NCBI RefSeq assembly: GCF_013402915.1
Contig: NC_050720.1
Coordinates: 1,347,210-1,411,209, forward strand
DNA length: 64,000 nt
Direction: 5' to 3'
From: Zygotorulaspora mrakii
Taxonomy: Eukaryota > Ascomycota > Saccharomycetes > Saccharomycetales > Saccharomycetaceae
Made by a program: the position numbers and the translations under genes. Below the pieces are notes generated by a model. It was given only the letters and a program-made list of their open reading frames with translations, was not told where the DNA came from and made no database searches. Below, one piece after another: positions 1-10,156 of the stretch (positions are counted from its first letter, which is position 1; each line of letters starts with the position of its first letter).

Positions 1-1
1 A

Positions 2-364
2 TCAATGCGAATAGGAACGGGTCTCATCTCACCCGAAGAAATGAAGGAAGCTTGTGAAAGGTTTGAACAATTAAATCTTTTCGAGTTGAAACTAACTCGA
101 ATCAACAAGAGAATTTTATGCATTGCATCCAAAGATTCCTTCGAATTTTTAAAGAGCAGAATAATTGATTTGGCACAGACTTTCAACGGTTGTGATTTAC
201 TGTTGCTAACTAAGAAGCTAAACGAAGAGACATCAAGTTCGTGGACTATCGGAATTCTGATGGAAATTCTGAAAAACTGTGTTGATGAGGGATATTTAGT
301 TATTGACGAACAGATAAGTGGTATCTATTACTACAAAAATAGCTTTTGGAGTATTCCAGAATGA
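2..364 (+). CDS. VPS36: Vps36, ESCRT-II subunit (C-terminal part only)
   Basis: Partial gene cut by the left window edge; about 120 codons remain and the reading frame is open to the edge, so the methionine at position 5 is probably internal. The residues (GTGLISPEEM, then a winged-helix-like stretch ending YYYKNSFWSIPE) match the C-terminal winged-helix domain of Vps36, which with Snf8 and Vps25 forms ESCRT-II and sorts ubiquitinated membrane proteins at endosomes. The GLUE domain and the first winged helix would lie outside the window. Position supports the call: the same neighbour order (VPS36, CDC73, YLR419W) is found in S. cerevisiae as YLR417W-YLR419W. Identification is from family resemblance plus synteny, without an alignment. 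Confidence 0.8.
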   Translation, partial: SMRIGTGLISPEEMKEACERFEQLNLFELKLTRINKRILCIASKDSFEFLKSRIIDLAQTFNGCDLLLLTKKLNEETSSSWTIGILMEILKNCVDEGYLVIDEQISGIYYYKNSFWSIPE

Positions 365-532
365 CTACTTTCTGATCTCATAAGAGTTTTGTATATACTA
401 GTCACGTAATAGTGGTTATCATTCGATTTAAACTTCGAACACTTCAAACTGCAACAACAACAACGACAAAAAATGTGTTTCCAAAGCAAAAAAAATACGC
501 ATATTGCACTTAATTTGAACTTATATTGCGCC

Positions 533-1729
533 TTAGGTTGCATTATTATTTGAAGGACTACTAGTAGTAGTATTCTTTGGTGGTGAACCGGCAAGGTTGC
601 AGCTTGAATCTGCATTTGAAGAAACAATTCTTGGCAAAGATTCAATTTCCTGTATGATGAAGTCTCTCTCATCAAGGAATGTTTGATCAAGAGAATCCAA
701 TCCAAATGTCTCAAAATACATCAGCAGTTTCTCTCTGTTTTTGATCAATATATCTGAAACGGGTTTTGATTTTCGAGGATTCGCTATCATCACCTTAAAA
801 ACATTAAACGCTTCATTTTGCAAGTTTTTTGATTTATCTGTCATGACTGTCATTATAAGTTTTAAATTCTCGGGAGAGTTGATGTACTGATTCATTAATT
901 GATTATTAGATCTCAATACAATTAAGGTCCCTAATAACTTGGTGCTTTGCCTCTTTGTCACATAGGTACCATGTGCAATAAGCTTGTTGATATTTTGAAT
1001 GAAATCGACTATATTACTATCTTGACTGAAAAACTCCTTTGAGACCAGCTTTGAATGAGTGGTGAGTGCAGCACTCAAAATCTGTAATGATTCAGTACTA
1101 ATTTCGAAGTAACCTAATTTCACAAATTCAAAAAATTTCCAAATCTGCTGATCTTTCAGTATAATGCGACATAGTTGTTCATATTTGATACATTCCAAAA
1201 TCATGTTACCCACCGGTAAGAAAATGTCATGTGCATTTTTCCCTTGAAGGGCCAGCTCAATGGTGCGCAACATTTGATTTATAGTGCGTGGTTCAGAGAC
1301 CAAATAATCAACTGTCACATGCTTGTTATCTTTAGAATGTCTTAAACAAATTGAAAATATGAGTATTACTTCCTTCCTCGCCTCAAATTCTAAATCTGAG
1401 AAATGTAAAAGTAGCTCGTAGAAAAAATCATGGCGATACATGGCAGCATAGAGTTCATCAAGGGCATCTGTCGTTATATTTGTCTCAGCATCACCCAACA
1501 TAAAATGCTTCGTGCCCATTAGATATCGTGTGCACTCCTCCTGCGCTTTACGTCTGCTATCTGGGTTCCACGACGAGTCGATCTTTGACAATTGCTCAAT
1601 GATAAACTTCACATGATCTACTGGTAATTTTGGGTTTTTTTTCCACCAGAAAGTCATGTCTAACTCTGGATTCTTGTTCTTATATTTTTTGAACATTTTC
1701 AATAAATCTATAGAATTGTCCCGTTCCAA
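533..1729 (-). CDS. HYM1: Hym1, Mo25-family scaffold of the RAM network
   Basis: A 398-residue protein of the Mo25/CAB39 family (S. cerevisiae Hym1, YKL189W). It starts MERDNSIDLLKMFKKYKNKN and is helical throughout, with the family pattern NPKLPVDHVKFIIEQLSKID and, near the end, FDVF-like LQNEAFNVFKVMIANPRK and LMYFETFGLD. Mo25 proteins are armadillo-like scaffolds that bind the STE20-type kinase (Kic1 in yeast) and support Cbk1 signalling in polarised growth and cell separation. The tail after about residue 375 is rich in Ser, Thr and Asn. It is convergent with VPS36 (168 bp apart) and lies tandem to CDC73. In S. cerevisiae HYM1 sits next to CNB1 and DPH2 on chromosome XI, whose orthologues follow downstream here. 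Confidence 0.93.
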   Translation of the reverse strand: MERDNSIDLLKMFKKYKNKNPELDMTFWWKKNPKLPVDHVKFIIEQLSKIDSSWNPDSRRKAQEECTRYLMGTKHFMLGDAETNITTDALDELYAAMYRHDFFYELLLHFSDLEFEARKEVILIFSICLRHSKDNKHVTVDYLVSEPRTINQMLRTIELALQGKNAHDIFLPVGNMILECIKYEQLCRIILKDQQIWKFFEFVKLGYFEISTESLQILSAALTTHSKLVSKEFFSQDSNIVDFIQNINKLIAHGTYVTKRQSTKLLGTLIVLRSNNQLMNQYINSPENLKLIMTVMTDKSKNLQNEAFNVFKVMIANPRKSKPVSDILIKNREKLLMYFETFGLDSLDQTFLDERDFIIQEIESLPRIVSSNADSSCNLAGSPPKNTTTSSPSNNNAT

Positions 1730-2106
1730 GATTGCACGGACTGGACTTGATTGTGCCTGAAAACTGCGATGCTTTTTAGGATTAATATCAAGCTCTCTTA
1801 GTCAATCAAACTGTGATCAAGGGTTATTTTTTTGATCAATATTCGCAGTTTCATATATTTTTACACAAAGATCCAAATCTCGCGAAGTCCGCAAAGAAAC
1901 AAAGGTGACCCTGCTTAACCCGTTTTAATTATGTAGATCTACGGAAGTTTAGATAGTTGACAATATTACTGGTCAACGTCTCTTTGGTAGCATTGAACTT
2001 AGCTTTAATATCTTATAATTACATATTATTTGCATCCAAAAATACAAATATGATTTTCTTTGTTATTTTCTTCCAAAATCTGTCCTTGCCTCTGGTTTGA
2101 TGATAC
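1730..2106. other. Intergenic, HYM1 promoter / CDC73 3' end
   Basis: AT-rich spacer between the HYM1 start and the CDC73 stop, both on the minus strand. It must hold the HYM1 promoter and the CDC73 terminator; I see no repeat, RNA gene or clear motif. Confidence 0.5.
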
Positions 2107-3285
2107 TCATTTGTATCCTCTTGCAATCAACTCTCTTTCAAGACTATTCCAGAAAAAGCGAACGACCTCGATGTCTTTAAACCGTATGTTTTTATCTAAC
2201 TGCACTTGTTGCACATTCCATTGTTGCACATGTTGGGGTACAACGTCACCGGCGTAATGAAAATAGTAACCCTTGCAATGCTGGAATAGTTCCTGTGGAG
2301 TATTCCACTGATAGTTATTGAATTGCCACTTGTGACCCATTGTGAATACTGCAACAACTCTATCCCAGTACTCTGGTTTGGTAAACATCCTCGTATTGTT
2401 TACCACGATAAATCTGATTGGTCTTGATATCCGATCGAATTTCTTCTCAACCCTAACCAAGTCTACTTGAGATGCTGGTATGTCCCGTGGATTTACATAG
2501 TGGGCATCCTGTAAAAATTTCTTTATGTTCGACATCGTAAACACCGAAGAGGCAGCTGAAGGTATTAAAATGATGGGGTCCTTTCTTGGGACTTGACGAG
2601 AGGAGTCAGCAGATTTTGAAACACGACCATTGGAAGAATCATTGTGGCTTCCTTTCTTCGAATGCAATGAAGACTTCAATGACTGAACTAGTTTTAGCTC
2701 GGCATCCTTAATTAGATAGCTAAAGTTGATTGGTTTATTACCTCTCAAGGAAGAGTTATGGTCCAGCAGTACTCTTTCACGAGATAGGGCCTCCCTGAGT
2801 ACCGGATCGTCATTAACATCATTGTTTTCTCCATTGGAAGGAATGGTAGAGTAACCATTTCCTGTCTTCTCTCCCTCTTTACCGTTGGTGGCAGCAGCAG
2901 CAGCCGGGGACTTCTTACCAAACCGCTCATCTTCTTTGGGCTTGGATATTTGTAAGGATCCAGAGCTTCCTGAGAGCCAATTGAGAAGACCCGTTCTTTG
3001 TAAAAATGATACGTTGAATATTTGCTTCTTCTGGCAATCAGCCAAATACTCTGCCGCATTCGAGCCTCTATGAAGCCAACACTGAATAACCACTCTCAAA
3101 GGAACCTTCTCTCCTTCAATTTCAAAATCAGTCACCTCATCTAGAGAAAAGACTGTGGTTTTGGAGCCAAAAGATATATTTTTTGCCGCTACAATGTCTT
3201 CAACCGGCTCTCCATCTTTATTTGTCAATTTGAAATCCTTCTTGGTTCTTAACAAATCTCTGACAATCGCTAGTACGGACGACAT
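2107..3285 (-). CDS. CDC73: Cdc73, Paf1 complex subunit
   Basis: 392 residues, essentially the length of S. cerevisiae Cdc73 (393). N-terminus MSSVLAIVRDLLRTKKDFKL is typical. The C-terminal third (PIILIPSAASSVFTMSNIKK, DPRDIPASQ-like and WQFNNYQW segments) is the Ras-like Cdc73 C-terminal domain that binds the phosphorylated CTD of RNA polymerase II and Spt5. The middle (about residues 120-215) is charged and low in complexity. Cdc73 works in the Paf1 complex in transcription elongation and histone modification in the nucleus. It is divergent from the YLR419W-like helicase gene, as in S. cerevisiae (YLR418C/YLR419W). Confidence 0.96.
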   Translation of the reverse strand: MSSVLAIVRDLLRTKKDFKLTNKDGEPVEDIVAAKNISFGSKTTVFSLDEVTDFEIEGEKVPLRVVIQCWLHRGSNAAEYLADCQKKQIFNVSFLQRTGLLNWLSGSSGSLQISKPKEDERFGKKSPAAAAATNGKEGEKTGNGYSTIPSNGENNDVNDDPVLREALSRERVLLDHNSSLRGNKPINFSYLIKDAELKLVQSLKSSLHSKKGSHNDSSNGRVSKSADSSRQVPRKDPIILIPSAASSVFTMSNIKKFLQDAHYVNPRDIPASQVDLVRVEKKFDRISRPIRFIVVNNTRMFTKPEYWDRVVAVFTMGHKWQFNNYQWNTPQELFQHCKGYYFHYAGDVVPQHVQQWNVQQVQLDKNIRFKDIEVVRFFWNSLERELIARGYK

Positions 3286-3627
3286 CTCTGGAAAACAGAA
3301 AGAAAAGTAATTCTGGACTTATGCTACCGCCGTAGAAGTTGAAGTAACAACACCCTGATTTGTATGTCGTCCTGCCAGACCAGCAAGATACACTCTCATT
3401 AGTCTTGTTAACCATTGCAACTATTTCATGTTCGAAATTGAAAAACTTCTGCATAGGGTAACTTTTAAGTTTTCCATATTGAGCTCATCATCTATCCTTC
3501 GAGATGAATTAGTTTTAATGCTAAGAGTGTTGTATTGGGAAACGGTCAACACAATGTTCATCTTTGCTAGCCCTCATTGCCGCAACATCGTTTTCATATA
3601 TACATAAGCGTCTTTGCAACTGCTGGT
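3286..3627. other. Divergent promoter region CDC73 / YLR419W-like
   Basis: About 340 bp between two divergent starts. Short open frames here (for example 3218-3454 on the minus strand) have no family resemblance and look like chance frames. No clear TATA box. Confidence 0.45.
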
Positions 3628-6600
3628 ATGGCTAAAAAGGGCAAGAGCAGCTCAAGCACGCAAGCTGTTCAGAAAACTAATAATTCGAAAAAACAAGCCA
3701 GGAGTAAAGTAGATGAGATCAACGAAACCGATTGCAATCCGAAATTAAAGCAGCAAGCTAACAGGGCCAAGGTGACTTCATCCACGAGCTGGACGGGTAA
3801 GTTGCCTCATACACTATTGCATGAAGCGTGTCAGAAAAGAAAATGGAACAAAGTCGAATATGACATGAAGAAAATAGGTGACAAAGGTATGCTTGCCATT
3901 GCTGTTATATCATGGACCAATCCTAAAACCAAGGAGGTGATAATGATCAAGTTGAATGATCCTACTTATGATAAGTTGAGCGACAAAGGCATTTTAGTAC
4001 CGCAAGAGACCCCGATGGAGGCAAGACATTTTGCTGCCACTGTAGCCTTGTATCGGATTTCTTATCATAACAACTTGCATATGATGCTACCACCAAATCA
4101 TAAAAAGCTTTGGTATGAATTAAGTGCTTATCGAACGGAGTTGATGAAGCACAATCCAAAGCGTGCTCAAAAATTATTTGATGTAGATCCATTCAAAGCA
4201 GTATTAGAAGACCGCAAGGAGAAAGAAAAGAATCGGAAGGAACAAGATGCGAGATTCAATCAGGCAAAAAAAGAGATAAAAGCCCCTGTTCTTGTTTCTC
4301 ATACTAAGAAAGCCTTTAGCGAAAATGCAAGCAAGGAGGTCAATTTACTGGATAGAAATAAAAAAATAACATCCGTGAGTTTTCCGAAAAAGGTTTGGGA
4401 GAATGCACCATTCATTGATCTCGATGAATCCTCAAGGCAGGCAATTGAATCCTCTTTGAAAGTGTACATTAATTGGTCACAAAAGAAATTAAATTCAGAT
4501 CACATTCATTCTTCGGATCGCGAAAACTTGAGGCATAAATTATTATCGCTTAGCTTCAGAGTACCACATGTGGAAGAGGCAATGCATTATAAAGATCCAA
4601 TATCGTTTCTGCTTTTCAATTTACCAGAAGACGATTTACCTGCATTTTTCCACAAAAGGAGAGAAGATTCAAAAGTCGTTGTTCAGATCTCTTCTTTGCC
4701 ATTATCTGTGAAAAATAGTATTGAAAGGCTGGTTGAGAGTGGTGTTTCCCGAGATGAGGCTTGGTTTGCGTTAGAAAATTCGAATATGAACGAAGGCGAG
4801 GCCGCTGGGAAATTATTGAACATTGTTTTACCTGGGATGCAATTTAGCCAGGAAATATTGATCTCGGAGGAAGAGTCTATTGAAATATGGAATGAGGAGC
4901 TAGAAAGTTTGAAATCGATTTATGAAAATCAAGTTGAGATCATCAACCCTGATGCCTGCTATATCATTCAACTTATTCCAAAATTAAAACTTAAATTAAA
5001 AGTTTATAGAACAAAGAGCTATCCTTCAACTTTGCCCGGAATAATAGTATCGACTTTTGATAGGAATTATAAGTTGCCGGATTATATCAAACACCAAATT
5101 CTAATAAAACTACTCCAATTCATCACAGAAAACCAACTACTGGGTGAAATGCTTGTGTACCAGATATATGAATGGCTGGTATCCAACTTGGAAGAAATTA
5201 TCGAAAACCCAGGACCATTGCTTTCTGAAGAAGAAGTGCAGATTTCACTTGAAAATAATGGCAGAAAGCATCAGGAAAGAAATACGGATTCTAGGATTAG
5301 ACAAAATCGTAGATTTGGAACCGCTAAAACTCTGAATGACAATGAAACGGCTAGACTTCAAGAGGAATATTTACGAAGAATAAAATCTGCAGAATTTCTC
5401 CAAATGCAGAACTTTAGATCAAAGTTACCTGCATGGCAAAAGCAAGGTTTCATAATAAATTTGGTAGAGCAAAATGAAGTTATTCTTATAACTGGTGAAA
5501 CTGGATCAGGTAAGTCAACTCAAGTGGTTCAATTCATACTGGACTCTCTTCAAGGAAAGAAGAACGACTTTGGTCAGATTAAGATTATTTGCACGCAGCC
5601 TAGGAGAATTTCAGCTATCGGGTTGGCAGAGCGTGTATCTGATGAGCGTTGTACAGAGTGTGGTGATGAGGTTGGATACATAATTAGGGGTGTGAATAAC
5701 ACGAAGAATACCACACGAATAAAGTTCATGACAACAGGTGTTCTTGTAAGGATGTTACAAGGTGATAAAAATATGCTGAAGAATACTATTGTTGTCATTG
5801 ATGAAGTTCATGAGAGATCTATTGGCACGGATTTAGTCGTCATTTTGCTGAAAAATTTACTGGGTAAGATACCGGGTTTGAAAATTGTACTAATGAGTGC
5901 AACAGTTGATGTGAAGGCTTTTGAGGAATTTTTTCCCAGGCTAGGTAGATGCCACATTGAAGGTCGAACTTTCCCTATCAAAGATTATTTTTTGGATGAT
6001 GTCTTAGAGAAATTGAATTTCAAAATAAAGATTGATAAGTTTCAAGAAAACTCGGATGAAGATTCTTACGAAATAGAGCGTAAACCAAATGCAGATTCAA
6101 GGTTTTTCAGAACAGGTCAGATCAATTATGATTTGATTCGGCAATTAGTCCAGCACATTGACGCACAATTGCAAAATGAAAATGATGATGGTTCAATTAT
6201 TGTTTTTCTACCTGGTGTGGCAGAAATCAATAGATGCTGTAAGATGATATCAAGCGGCAATAATTCGAATAATTTTGTAGTTTTACCTTTACATTCAGCA
6301 CTTACACCAGAGGACCAGAGAAAAGTGTTCAAGAAGTTTAGCGGTAGGAGAAAAGTAATTGTTTCAACAAATATTGCGGAAACTTCCATTACAATTGACG
6401 ACTGTGTTGCTATAATAGATTCTGGCAGATCCAAAACCATGTTTTACAATCCTCGTGATAATACAACACGATTAGTGGAAAACTTTATTTCGAAAGCAGA
6501 AGCAAAGCAACGTAGAGGTCGTGCTGGTAGAGTTCGAGAAGGTCTGTGTTATAAGCTATTCTCTAGGAAACTCTATGACGAAGAAATGATACCAATGCCT

Positions 6601-7878
6601 CCTCCAGAAATCAAAAGAGTATCACTTGAATCACTTTTTATATCCGTTAAAGCAATGGGTATCAAAGACGTAAAAAAATTTTTAGCACATGGATTAGATC
6701 CGCCACCTTTAAAATCGCTAGAAAAAGCGAGTGGTATGTTAACTACTATTGGTTTGCTCAACGAATATGATTCATCTTTGACAGAGTTGGGTAAATTTAT
6801 TAGTCTGATGCCCGTGATGGATAGCAAACACGGAAAATTACTGATATACAGCAATATTTTTGGTGTATCAGATTTAGGAATTTTGATAGCATCCATATTA
6901 AGTCTTGGAACATCGCCTTTCATTGGTGGTTTTGAAAACAGGGATGATATTAAAAAGATTTTATCCAAATATGAAAACCGTGGTGACTTACTAGCAATGA
7001 CTGAAATTTTGAATCAATATTTTAGGTCGAAAGACAAGGTAAAACAAAAAAAATTCATGAAAGATAATTTATTATCATATAATAAGATAAGGGAAATTGC
7101 CTCAACGCGTGCTCAATTCTATTCGATATTAAAAGATGTTGGGTTTTTGCCAGTGCGCGATAACTCTGAATCATCATCTTATTTGAACAGAAATCAAGAC
7201 AATGTCGATATCTTGAAAGCCGTGATTACTGGAGCTTTTTATCCCAATGTTGCAAGGGTTCAATTACCGGATACAAAGTATTTAGCAACAAGAGTTGGTG
7301 CAATCGAAAAAGATGCTGACGCCAAGGCAATAAAATACTGGATACGAAATGAAGAATATATCGATGAATTACAAAGCAAGTCTAGTAATGAACAATCTGT
7401 GGATCATTTACCAGCGAACAGAGCATTTATTCATCCGTCTTCCGTTTTGTTTTCGCCCAATGAGAAGAATTTGCAGGAAATGAAAATCCTTTCTGAAGAT
7501 GATCTCCAGCATAAGACAGGACAAACAGTTAGTACACTGCTTAAATCTCCATTCATTGTATTCAACGGGTCTCAGGTTACAACTAAGCGATACCTGAGAG
7601 ACATAACCCCAACATCAACCCTTTCTTTACTATTGTTGGGTGGGCCTATAGGCTATGACGTCAGTGGAGACAAGCATTCTCCTGGTATTGTGCTTGATAG
7701 TTGGTTAGCTATTAGAACATGGTGCAAGAACGGTGTTTTAATAAAAGAGCTAAGGTCTTTGTTGGATGAAGCAATCAAAGAACGCCTGGAAAGTCCGCAG
7801 TATGCATCAAATACACATTCAACATCCAAAGCCAACCAAATCCTCAAAATTGTAGAAAATTTAGTCTGTATAGAATGA
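3628..7878 (+). CDS. DExH-box RNA helicase, YLR419W/DHX29-DHX57 type
   Basis: 1,416 residues from the ATG at 3628. An upstream in-frame ATG at 3577 would add 17 residues, but MAKKGKSSSS gives the basic start expected for the family, so I chose 3628. Order of domains: basic N-terminus; UBA-like segment (SVKNSIERLVESGVSRDEAW); RWD-like domain (IWNEELESLKSIYENQVEII); helicase motif I GETGSGKST near residue 623; motif II DEVHER near 725; motif III SAT; motif VI QRRGRAGR near 960; then HA2 and OB-fold parts. This matches YLR419W of S. cerevisiae (1,435 aa), a cytoplasmic DEAH-like helicase related to human DHX57 and DHX29, which acts in translation. The exact yeast role is poorly defined. Synteny with CDC73 and URA4 is preserved. 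Confidence 0.95.
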   Translation: MAKKGKSSSSTQAVQKTNNSKKQARSKVDEINETDCNPKLKQQANRAKVTSSTSWTGKLPHTLLHEACQKRKWNKVEYDMKKIGDKGMLAIAVISWTNPKTKEVIMIKLNDPTYDKLSDKGILVPQETPMEARHFAATVALYRISYHNNLHMMLPPNHKKLWYELSAYRTELMKHNPKRAQKLFDVDPFKAVLEDRKEKEKNRKEQDARFNQAKKEIKAPVLVSHTKKAFSENASKEVNLLDRNKKITSVSFPKKVWENAPFIDLDESSRQAIESSLKVYINWSQKKLNSDHIHSSDRENLRHKLLSLSFRVPHVEEAMHYKDPISFLLFNLPEDDLPAFFHKRREDSKVVVQISSLPLSVKNSIERLVESGVSRDEAWFALENSNMNEGEAAGKLLNIVLPGMQFSQEILISEEESIEIWNEELESLKSIYENQVEIINPDACYIIQLIPKLKLKLKVYRTKSYPSTLPGIIVSTFDRNYKLPDYIKHQILIKLLQFITENQLLGEMLVYQIYEWLVSNLEEIIENPGPLLSEEEVQISLENNGRKHQERNTDSRIRQNRRFGTAKTLNDNETARLQEEYLRRIKSAEFLQMQNFRSKLPAWQKQGFIINLVEQNEVILITGETGSGKSTQVVQFILDSLQGKKNDFGQIKIICTQPRRISAIGLAERVSDERCTECGDEVGYIIRGVNNTKNTTRIKFMTTGVLVRMLQGDKNMLKNTIVVIDEVHERSIGTDLVVILLKNLLGKIPGLKIVLMSATVDVKAFEEFFPRLGRCHIEGRTFPIKDYFLDDVLEKLNFKIKIDKFQENSDEDSYEIERKPNADSRFFRTGQINYDLIRQLVQHIDAQLQNENDDGSIIVFLPGVAEINRCCKMISSGNNSNNFVVLPLHSALTPEDQRKVFKKFSGRRKVIVSTNIAETSITIDDCVAIIDSGRSKTMFYNPRDNTTRLVENFISKAEAKQRRGRAGRVREGLCYKLFSRKLYDEEMIPMPPPEIKRVSLESLFISVKAMGIKDVKKFLAHGLDPPPLKSLEKASGMLTTIGLLNEYDSSLTELGKFISLMPVMDSKHGKLLIYSNIFGVSDLGILIASILSLGTSPFIGGFENRDDIKKILSKYENRGDLLAMTEILNQYFRSKDKVKQKKFMKDNLLSYNKIREIASTRAQFYSILKDVGFLPVRDNSESSSYLNRNQDNVDILKAVITGAFYPNVARVQLPDTKYLATRVGAIEKDADAKAIKYWIRNEEYIDELQSKSSNEQSVDHLPANRAFIHPSSVLFSPNEKNLQEMKILSEDDLQHKTGQTVSTLLKSPFIVFNGSQVTTKRYLRDITPTSTLSLLLLGGPIGYDVSGDKHSPGIVLDSWLAIRTWCKNGVLIKELRSLLDEAIKERLESPQYASNTHSTSKANQILKIVENLVCIE

Positions 7879-8080
7879 AATAGTCCGAAATATGATAGAG
7901 TAAATAAACACTAATTCATGTATTAAAGTTAGGCGAGCAAATGAATGAATGTTCATATATTCTAGTTCGAGTGTTACTAATTCTAGAAATTCTTTATTTC
8001 TAAACATAAATTTGTTAAATGAAATGCAAAACATTAACAGAGATGAAAAGAAAATTCAAAAGTGAAAAACGAAAAAGTAA

Positions 8081-8164
8081 TGAAGGATGCGAGGTTCGAA
8101 CTCGCGCGGACAACCGTCCAACAGATCTTAAGTCTGCCGCCTTAGACCACTCGGCCAACCCTCC
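8081..8164 (-). tRNA. tRNA-Leu(UAA)
   Basis: Read on the minus strand the 84 nt begin GGAGGGTTGGCCGAGTGGTC and end GCATCCTTCA. Acceptor GGAGGGT pairs with ATCCTTC (two G-T pairs). A long variable arm and D-arm of class II type are present. The anticodon stem CAGA/TCTG encloses loop CTTAAGA, so the anticodon is TAA. The B box reads GAGTTCGAACC-like. No intron: the anticodon loop is continuous. It looks identical or nearly so to the S. cerevisiae tRNA-Leu(UAA). LTR remnants lie on its 5' side, the usual landing zone of Ty elements. Confidence 0.97.
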
Positions 8165-8289
8165 ATATAATTTTTGTTGTACTTTGAAAAGGTCTAGTTA
8201 CATAATATAGCAGCCACAAAGAATAGATGTATCCGTGACTTTTTCGGGAACAGTATTGAAATTTCCATCTAAATCGAGATAGTGTTAAA

Positions 8290-8407
8290 CTACAAATTGA
8301 TGATAGAACTAAAAGCTCCGAAGTTGACTTATTCTCTCAGTATCAGTAACGTAATCTATGAAGCTAAGTCAGACTCCAGACTTGTAAATGTCTCGTGATA
8401 GGGTATC
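8290..8407 (+). mobile_element. Fragment of an older LTR, interrupted by the next LTR
   Basis: The stretch around 8357-8407 (AAGTCAGACTCC..., GTCTCGTGATAGGG) resembles the + strand sequence of the 34.4-34.9 kb LTR at about 34675-34715 (TAGTCAGATTCC..., GTCTCGCGATAGG), i.e. the opposite orientation to the LTR that begins at 8408. It looks like a decayed LTR broken by a later insertion. The left limit is a guess. Confidence 0.4.
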
Positions 8408-8885
8408 TGTTGAAATATGAATCGATATTGTAAGATATATTAAAGAGATGACTTATAAGCATCAGAAATAAGACAATTGGTCTGTAAAACAAAATAAACG
8501 AAGTCAGATGAAGCCCTAACAGAATGTCAATCGATACTGGAAAGATATCGGATGATAATCTATCGCGAGGCGTTTACAACTCAGGAGTCTGACTACGAAG
8601 GAGTCTATGGAATGAACACGAAATAGCAGTTGTACTGTGGATTGTATGGGACTAGAAATGGTGTGATGACGATGAAAATTCTTCCCTCGTCCTCTCTTAT
8701 GGTTCAATAGGTGCAAAATGTTAGGTATAAATACAGACGTATTTCCCAGATATTAATCCAAGTTCAATTAGTTTTATCTCAGTTCATGATATAGAAAACC
8801 AAGGACTTATATATCTCTACAATTGAATATCGTAATATCATCATCCTGTCAAACCAAGTTACTATCGACAACGTCGAAGAAAACA
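8408..8885 (+). mobile_element. Solo Ty-like LTR upstream of tRNA-Leu
   Basis: Starts TGTTGAAATATGAATCGATA, the TGTTG start of Ty1/copia-type LTRs. The whole stretch matches, in reverse, the LTR at 34382-34874 over nearly its full length (shared blocks such as TTAAAGAGATGACTTA, CTTATGGTTCAATAGGTGC and GAAGAAAACATTCTTTC). I end it at AACA (8885). A GTATC pentamer lies immediately before the start (8403-8407) and again at 8899-8903, which could be a target-site duplication and would put the end at 8898. No coding region of an element is attached, so it is a solo LTR, about 240 bp upstream of the tRNA 5' end. Confidence 0.8.
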
Positions 8886-9886
8886 TTCTTTCCAATTAGT
8901 ATCTGCTTATTTGCTCTGCTGAGATTTTATCTTAGCAGAATCGTTTGAGCGTATCAGTGGACTGTTCCTGTTCCATCTTTGAGATCAAAACTATTCGTCA
9001 ATTGTCCTTGACTCTTTCATTATGAAATGATGGAAAGACTAATTGAAACGAGCTTGCGTATCTGGAAAGCATGCATGTATTGACACCGGGCGAATCACGA
9101 CTACGAATCCCTGGACCCGGACGATAGGAGCTCGCCGATGACTTAAGGTTTCGGTAGCGACACCCACTTCTTGCAATTCCCCAACATCGCGCACAGTTTC
9201 AGTGCTCATCTTACACCACAGATTTCTTTGCAGTCTCACAACCGCAGAAGAAAATATTGCACTCAAGCCAGAGACGATCAATGCTTCCTTTCTTGTGACA
9301 TTTGTCGAGACCTGATCTGACACTCCTGACGACTCCCTCTCGCCTCGCCCCGCCCCACGTCATCGGCAAAAACGTCTTTTCAACGTTTCTCGCCTAAACT
9401 TTGACAGCCCCACATCACTATCTGCTGCAACCTCATCAAACTCAGTACAGGCAAGGCAATTTTGATGTATAGACCAGCCACTCCGATTCAATAGCGTGCT
9501 ATCATCAGAGGTATCATGCTTCATCATAATCCACTAACGAGGTCGACAGCAAGGTCACAGCGCAAAATGCGGATATCCGATAAGAGGAACGGGTTCAAAG
9601 CTGAAACCTAAAATGCAAGCTTGCAGGTTGCATTTAAAATCTCTGGCACCTCTGGATCACGAAGCCCAGTCAAGTCCATCGCGGGCTATGCCGGCGCAGA
9701 ATAAGCGCCAAGCGGCACTCGCATTACGAGGGCCAATGAACATGGTAACCATGTTAAAAATCGCATCAGGCAAGGCGTTAAAAGCCACGCCAAATGGCAT
9801 TCGCCGAGATTTATCGACGCGGGCGGCGAAGACCGAAAATCTGGCAATATATATCTTTTATAGAATATACTTTTTTTGGCTAGTGA

Positions 9887-10014
9887 TTATCAAAGCGGAA
9901 GTTTCGCGCCTTTTTGGGCGAATATAGGCGAGCAAGGCTGACTAATAAAGATAAGAAAGCTGGTCGGGTGGGTACTCACAACAAGCAGAAGGGAAGCTGG
10001 ATAGTCGAGATAAC
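9887..10014. promoter_or_regulatory. Cluster of GATAA sites upstream of DAL5
   Basis: Three GATA-type sites lie within 130 bp: TTATC at 9887-9891 (GATAA on the minus strand), GATAAG at 9950-9955 and GATAAC at 10009-10014; a further GATAAG is at 9579-9584. In S. cerevisiae DAL5 is a model target of nitrogen catabolite repression through paired GATAAG sites bound by Gln3/Gat1 and Dal80. The same control is inferred here. Confidence 0.65.
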
Positions 10015-10156
10015 GACAGGCGGGGGTGCAATCACCTAATGTACGTCCAGGAATGGCATCTTATGAGTAATTGAAAATTTTGGACGGCTAATGGGAGGGC
10101 GATGGGGAAGTGCGGCCGTATTTTTACAGGAGGATCTGTGAATCGGGATGGCTATG

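Noticed and set aside
3577..3627. Upstream start of the YLR419W-like helicase
   Set aside because: The 17 extra residues are hydrophobic and unlike the family start; MAKKGK at 3628 fits better.
9039..9323. 94-codon minus-strand frame upstream of DAL5
   Set aside because: No domain and no conserved neighbour; more likely a chance frame in a GC-richer patch.
9613..9927. 104-codon plus-strand frame upstream of DAL5
   Set aside because: No family features; overlaps the putative regulatory region of DAL5.
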